Shown here: one piece after another, positions 61,819-64,000 of the stretch
How the letters are laid out: each line of letters begins with the position of its first letter
How positions within the stretch are numbered: position 1 is the stretch's first letter
NCBI GenBank assembly: GCA_026027325.1
Contig: JAMSLZ010000024.1
Location: forward strand, 62,001 to 126,000
Source: Actinomucor elegans
Lineage: Eukaryota; Mucoromycota; Mucoromycetes; Mucorales; Mucoraceae
Reading direction: 5' to 3'
Length of the DNA stretch: 64,000 nucleotides
Notes under the pieces: generated by a model
Seen by the model: only the letters and a program-made list of their open reading frames with translations
Databases searched by the model: none
What the model was told of the DNA's origin: nothing
Made by a program: the position numbers and the translations under genes

Positions 61819-62456
61819 CAATCAGATATTGAAGAACCTTCTTTGCTACGTTCTCATGATCAATTTTCTCTACCATAAATTCTTCCCAAGCAACCTGAAA
61901 GTATGATTCAACAACTCATGTGCCGCGTACTACAGCATGAATACAACATTACTTCAGAATGTACTGAAATCGAGAATTCGTTCACGTTTAATTTCAGCAC
62001 TCCAACTTAGCTGTTAACAATGAATTAAAAAAAGCGAGCGAGGTCTGGATAATGAAACGATTTAAGCTGCATCATCACTTCAAGACACCTTAGAGCCACT
62101 GGTCGGATTAGATGGCTCAGTATTAGAAAGAAAAATGAACAACTCCATAACCACAACCACAATCGCAATCACAGCCACCTGCGATAACATCTGGTGTATC
62201 AATCATGACGATTCACCGATCCATCTCTGATATGCATGCACCAATGTTTTAATCTTCATCAGAGGCTTTGATGTCACTTGGTTAGAAAGAAATTGTAGTG
62301 TACAGCCAATCTACCGAATTATATGGTGAAATAAGAATATTGTAGTTTCGTTTGTCGTAGTCGGTCCATCAAACAGAGTTGTATACTATATTCATGCTAT
62401 CATGGTATGGAAAAAGAAAAACCGGTCGAGAATTCCTTTGAAAATATACCTCAATA
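61819..62456 (+). pseudogene. Decayed former C-terminal tail of CSC1-like copy D
   Basis: Translated pieces follow the order of the copy A tail: QSDIEEPSLLRSHDQFSLP (61819 on), a stop, then PKQPESMIQQ and CRVLQHEYNITSE. After a frame change come SSLQDTLEPLVGLDG (62072 on), then SIMTIHRSISDMHAPMF with a stop, and finally EKEKPVENSFENIPQ (62407-62454), which matches the EEEPVIENPFEDTPQS end of copy A. Several stops and at least two frame changes separate the pieces, so this is fossil coding sequence, not an exon. Confidence 0.85.
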
Positions 62457-63356
62457 TATCTTATCTGACATGTGTATTAAACAGATTATCTATAAATTAC
62501 TACGTTTTAATTCCATCGAATGCCAGATACTGAACATTGGGGAAGACTTAACGAAAATCTATCGAATAGATAATAAAATAATTTTCATACACTTAATATA
62601 TATATATATGTATGTGTACGTATTATACTATAAGATCAAATTTTCTAACTCTACCTTTTTTTTTACAGCTAAAAAAGAAATGCAAATTCATAGCCTATTA
62701 ATAGCATAAACTTAGTGCAGTATAGGTTGATACAGAATACTAGAGTGTTGACGATATTTACTGAAAACTGAACTAATATAAATACCGGTTAATGTTTATG
62801 CTTAGTGGTGAGGGTTATAGACTTACACTAGCATTGTAAAAAAAAAAAAATACTTGTTGCGTATCGACAAAGGTTTACTATTAGCAATAGGATTTAAGTT
62901 TTCAACCAACTCTGAACAAAATTCCGAACAAAATATCAGACAGCAAGCAGCATGCATGCGCAGCCATTAATAGTTTGAATCACATGAAGCCAATAAACTT
63001 CGAGACCGTCGAACTGTTGAGATATGGTGATATGTAAGTGTGTTGTTTGTTCGCTTCCAAGATACTCTATTTTGTCCTTTAAAAATATTCAGGTTCAGAG
63101 TGCGACTTTTTTCCAGCTTGATTTGGTCTCAGCTCGCGATCATCGACAGGTATTTTATCGCTTCACTTTCTCTTGATTCATATCATATGTCATGATTTTA
63201 AACTTATTAAACTCGCCTTTTCTCTTCTCGCATCTTATGTTTAAAAGATGTTCAATAAAAACAGATCTCAGCCTCTTCTACAAAAAAAGGTGGTTTGTTT
63301 GATAGCGTAACCGGCATTTTAGAGTTATAGTTCATATTACGCTTTACAAATCACTG
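62457..63356. other. Intergenic between copy D and the next repeat unit
   Basis: AT-rich, with an A13 run near 62838-62850. No gene is seen; the frame 62407-62709 is the tail fossil followed by non-coding sequence. Confidence 0.5.
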
Positions 63357-64000
63357 TACAGGGTGTATATCGCTATATTTTAATATAAAACCTGAATGGC
63401 TATCATAAGATCGAGTACTGTAAAGATGTTCTTTAACTGATAGTTTCTTTCTCCAACATTATCCCTTATTCAAAACCTGGCTTTTCAGCGGTATGGTTAC
63501 TTGAGAGACAGTCGAATCAGAGCTGCATTACATCTACGGCTTCTTACTGCCTTATTATTATTTGTTTTGATTCGAATGGTTGAGCAGAAAAAGCCTCATA
63601 ATGAGAATAGAAGAAAGTATAAGGACTTCAGTAACTTATCTGTAGTATATACAAAAATGTTGAAGACTCAAAGTAACATAGATTATCTTATAAGTGGTGA
63701 ATTTCCTATATACATATTCAATATGAACGCAGTCATATAACTATCAGTTAAAATCTAATGTAGAATAACTAGTTAATTAGAAAACACGACTTTCTTTTAA
63801 AGATCAACAAAGAAGCCTGAAAAAAAAAAAAAAAAAAAAAAAAACTAATTGATATCCTCTGGCTATCTGTACTTTTTCAAAAATTATTTAAACACATCTT
63901 TCACCTACAAAATATATTGAAAAACAAAAGCCTATGATGAGAGCTTACGTAATTATTGAAACGATAGCAAAAAATGAATCTTGAGTCATTATACTGTTCA
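63357..64000 (+). repeat. Second copy of the CSC1-like 5' flank, running off the right edge
   Basis: Homologous to 57797-58430 upstream of copy D at a constant offset of about 5560 bases, including gataac/gatagc at 58404/63963. An A23 tract at 63821-63843 interrupts it. By position the start codon of a further CSC1-like copy is expected near 64177, outside the window. Confidence 0.75.

Noticed and set aside
63501..63740. 79-aa open frame near the right edge
   Set aside because: Same reason: it is in the repeated 5' flank and is not conserved with the D flank.
1..64000. tRNA, rRNA, CRISPR, riboswitch or bacterial-type operon
   Set aside because: No T-loop/acceptor pairs, rRNA-like stretches or spaced repeats were seen by eye; a tRNAscan-SE or Infernal run would be the decisive check.

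Overview
The window looks like nuclear DNA of an early-diverging filamentous fungus, most likely Mucoromycota/Mucorales. It is AT-rich, genes carry many short GT-AG introns (about 45-120 nt), long A/T homopolymers are common, and broken transposases of IS630/Tc1 and PIF-Harbinger type are scattered through it. Nearly all genes are split, so models below were joined by hand from reading frame, splice sites and phase.

Left part (1-16.3 kb) is gene-dense with housekeeping genes: PMP3; an unknown 187-aa protein; a mitochondrial-type 180-aa protein whose 3' end nearly touches that of NAF1 (H/ACA snoRNP assembly); EXO1 (repair nuclease); a possible 221-aa secreted protein; RVS167 (BAR-SH3, endocytosis); a STE20/PAK-type kinase; a 71-aa charged protein; and SLD5 (GINS, DNA replication).

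The middle and right parts are dominated by a local family of CSC1/OSCA/TMEM63-type (DUF221) membrane channel genes. Three lie in tandem on the minus strand: A (18.8-22.3 kb, intact, 1092 aa), B (24.3-27.3 kb, pseudogene) and C (30.1-32.8 kb, 844 aa, tail cut by a stop). A fourth, D (58.6-61.3 kb, plus strand, 840 aa), is followed by decayed remains of its former tail. The last 640 bases repeat the 5' flank of D, which predicts a fifth copy starting about 180 bases past the right edge. A and B share a 464-bp block with only 3 differences inside otherwise clearly diverged sequence, the mark of recent gene conversion (or an assembly error).

Between the two channel arrays lie a class IV aminotransferase-fold gene, an MFS anion/organic acid permease, a PGAP2/FRAG1-like membrane protein, BNA2 (indoleamine 2,3-dioxygenase, kynurenine/NAD pathway), a Harbinger relic, and a transcription-type cyclin whose last codons appear to run into an IS630-like relic. 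Long stretches (33-35.7, 40-44, 50-51.4, 54.6-58.6 kb) hold no gene I can support; they contain hairpins and a possible MITE family.

No operon-like or CRISPR system is present and I recognise no tRNA or rRNA. The most notable content is the birth, decay, tail loss and conversion history of the channel family.
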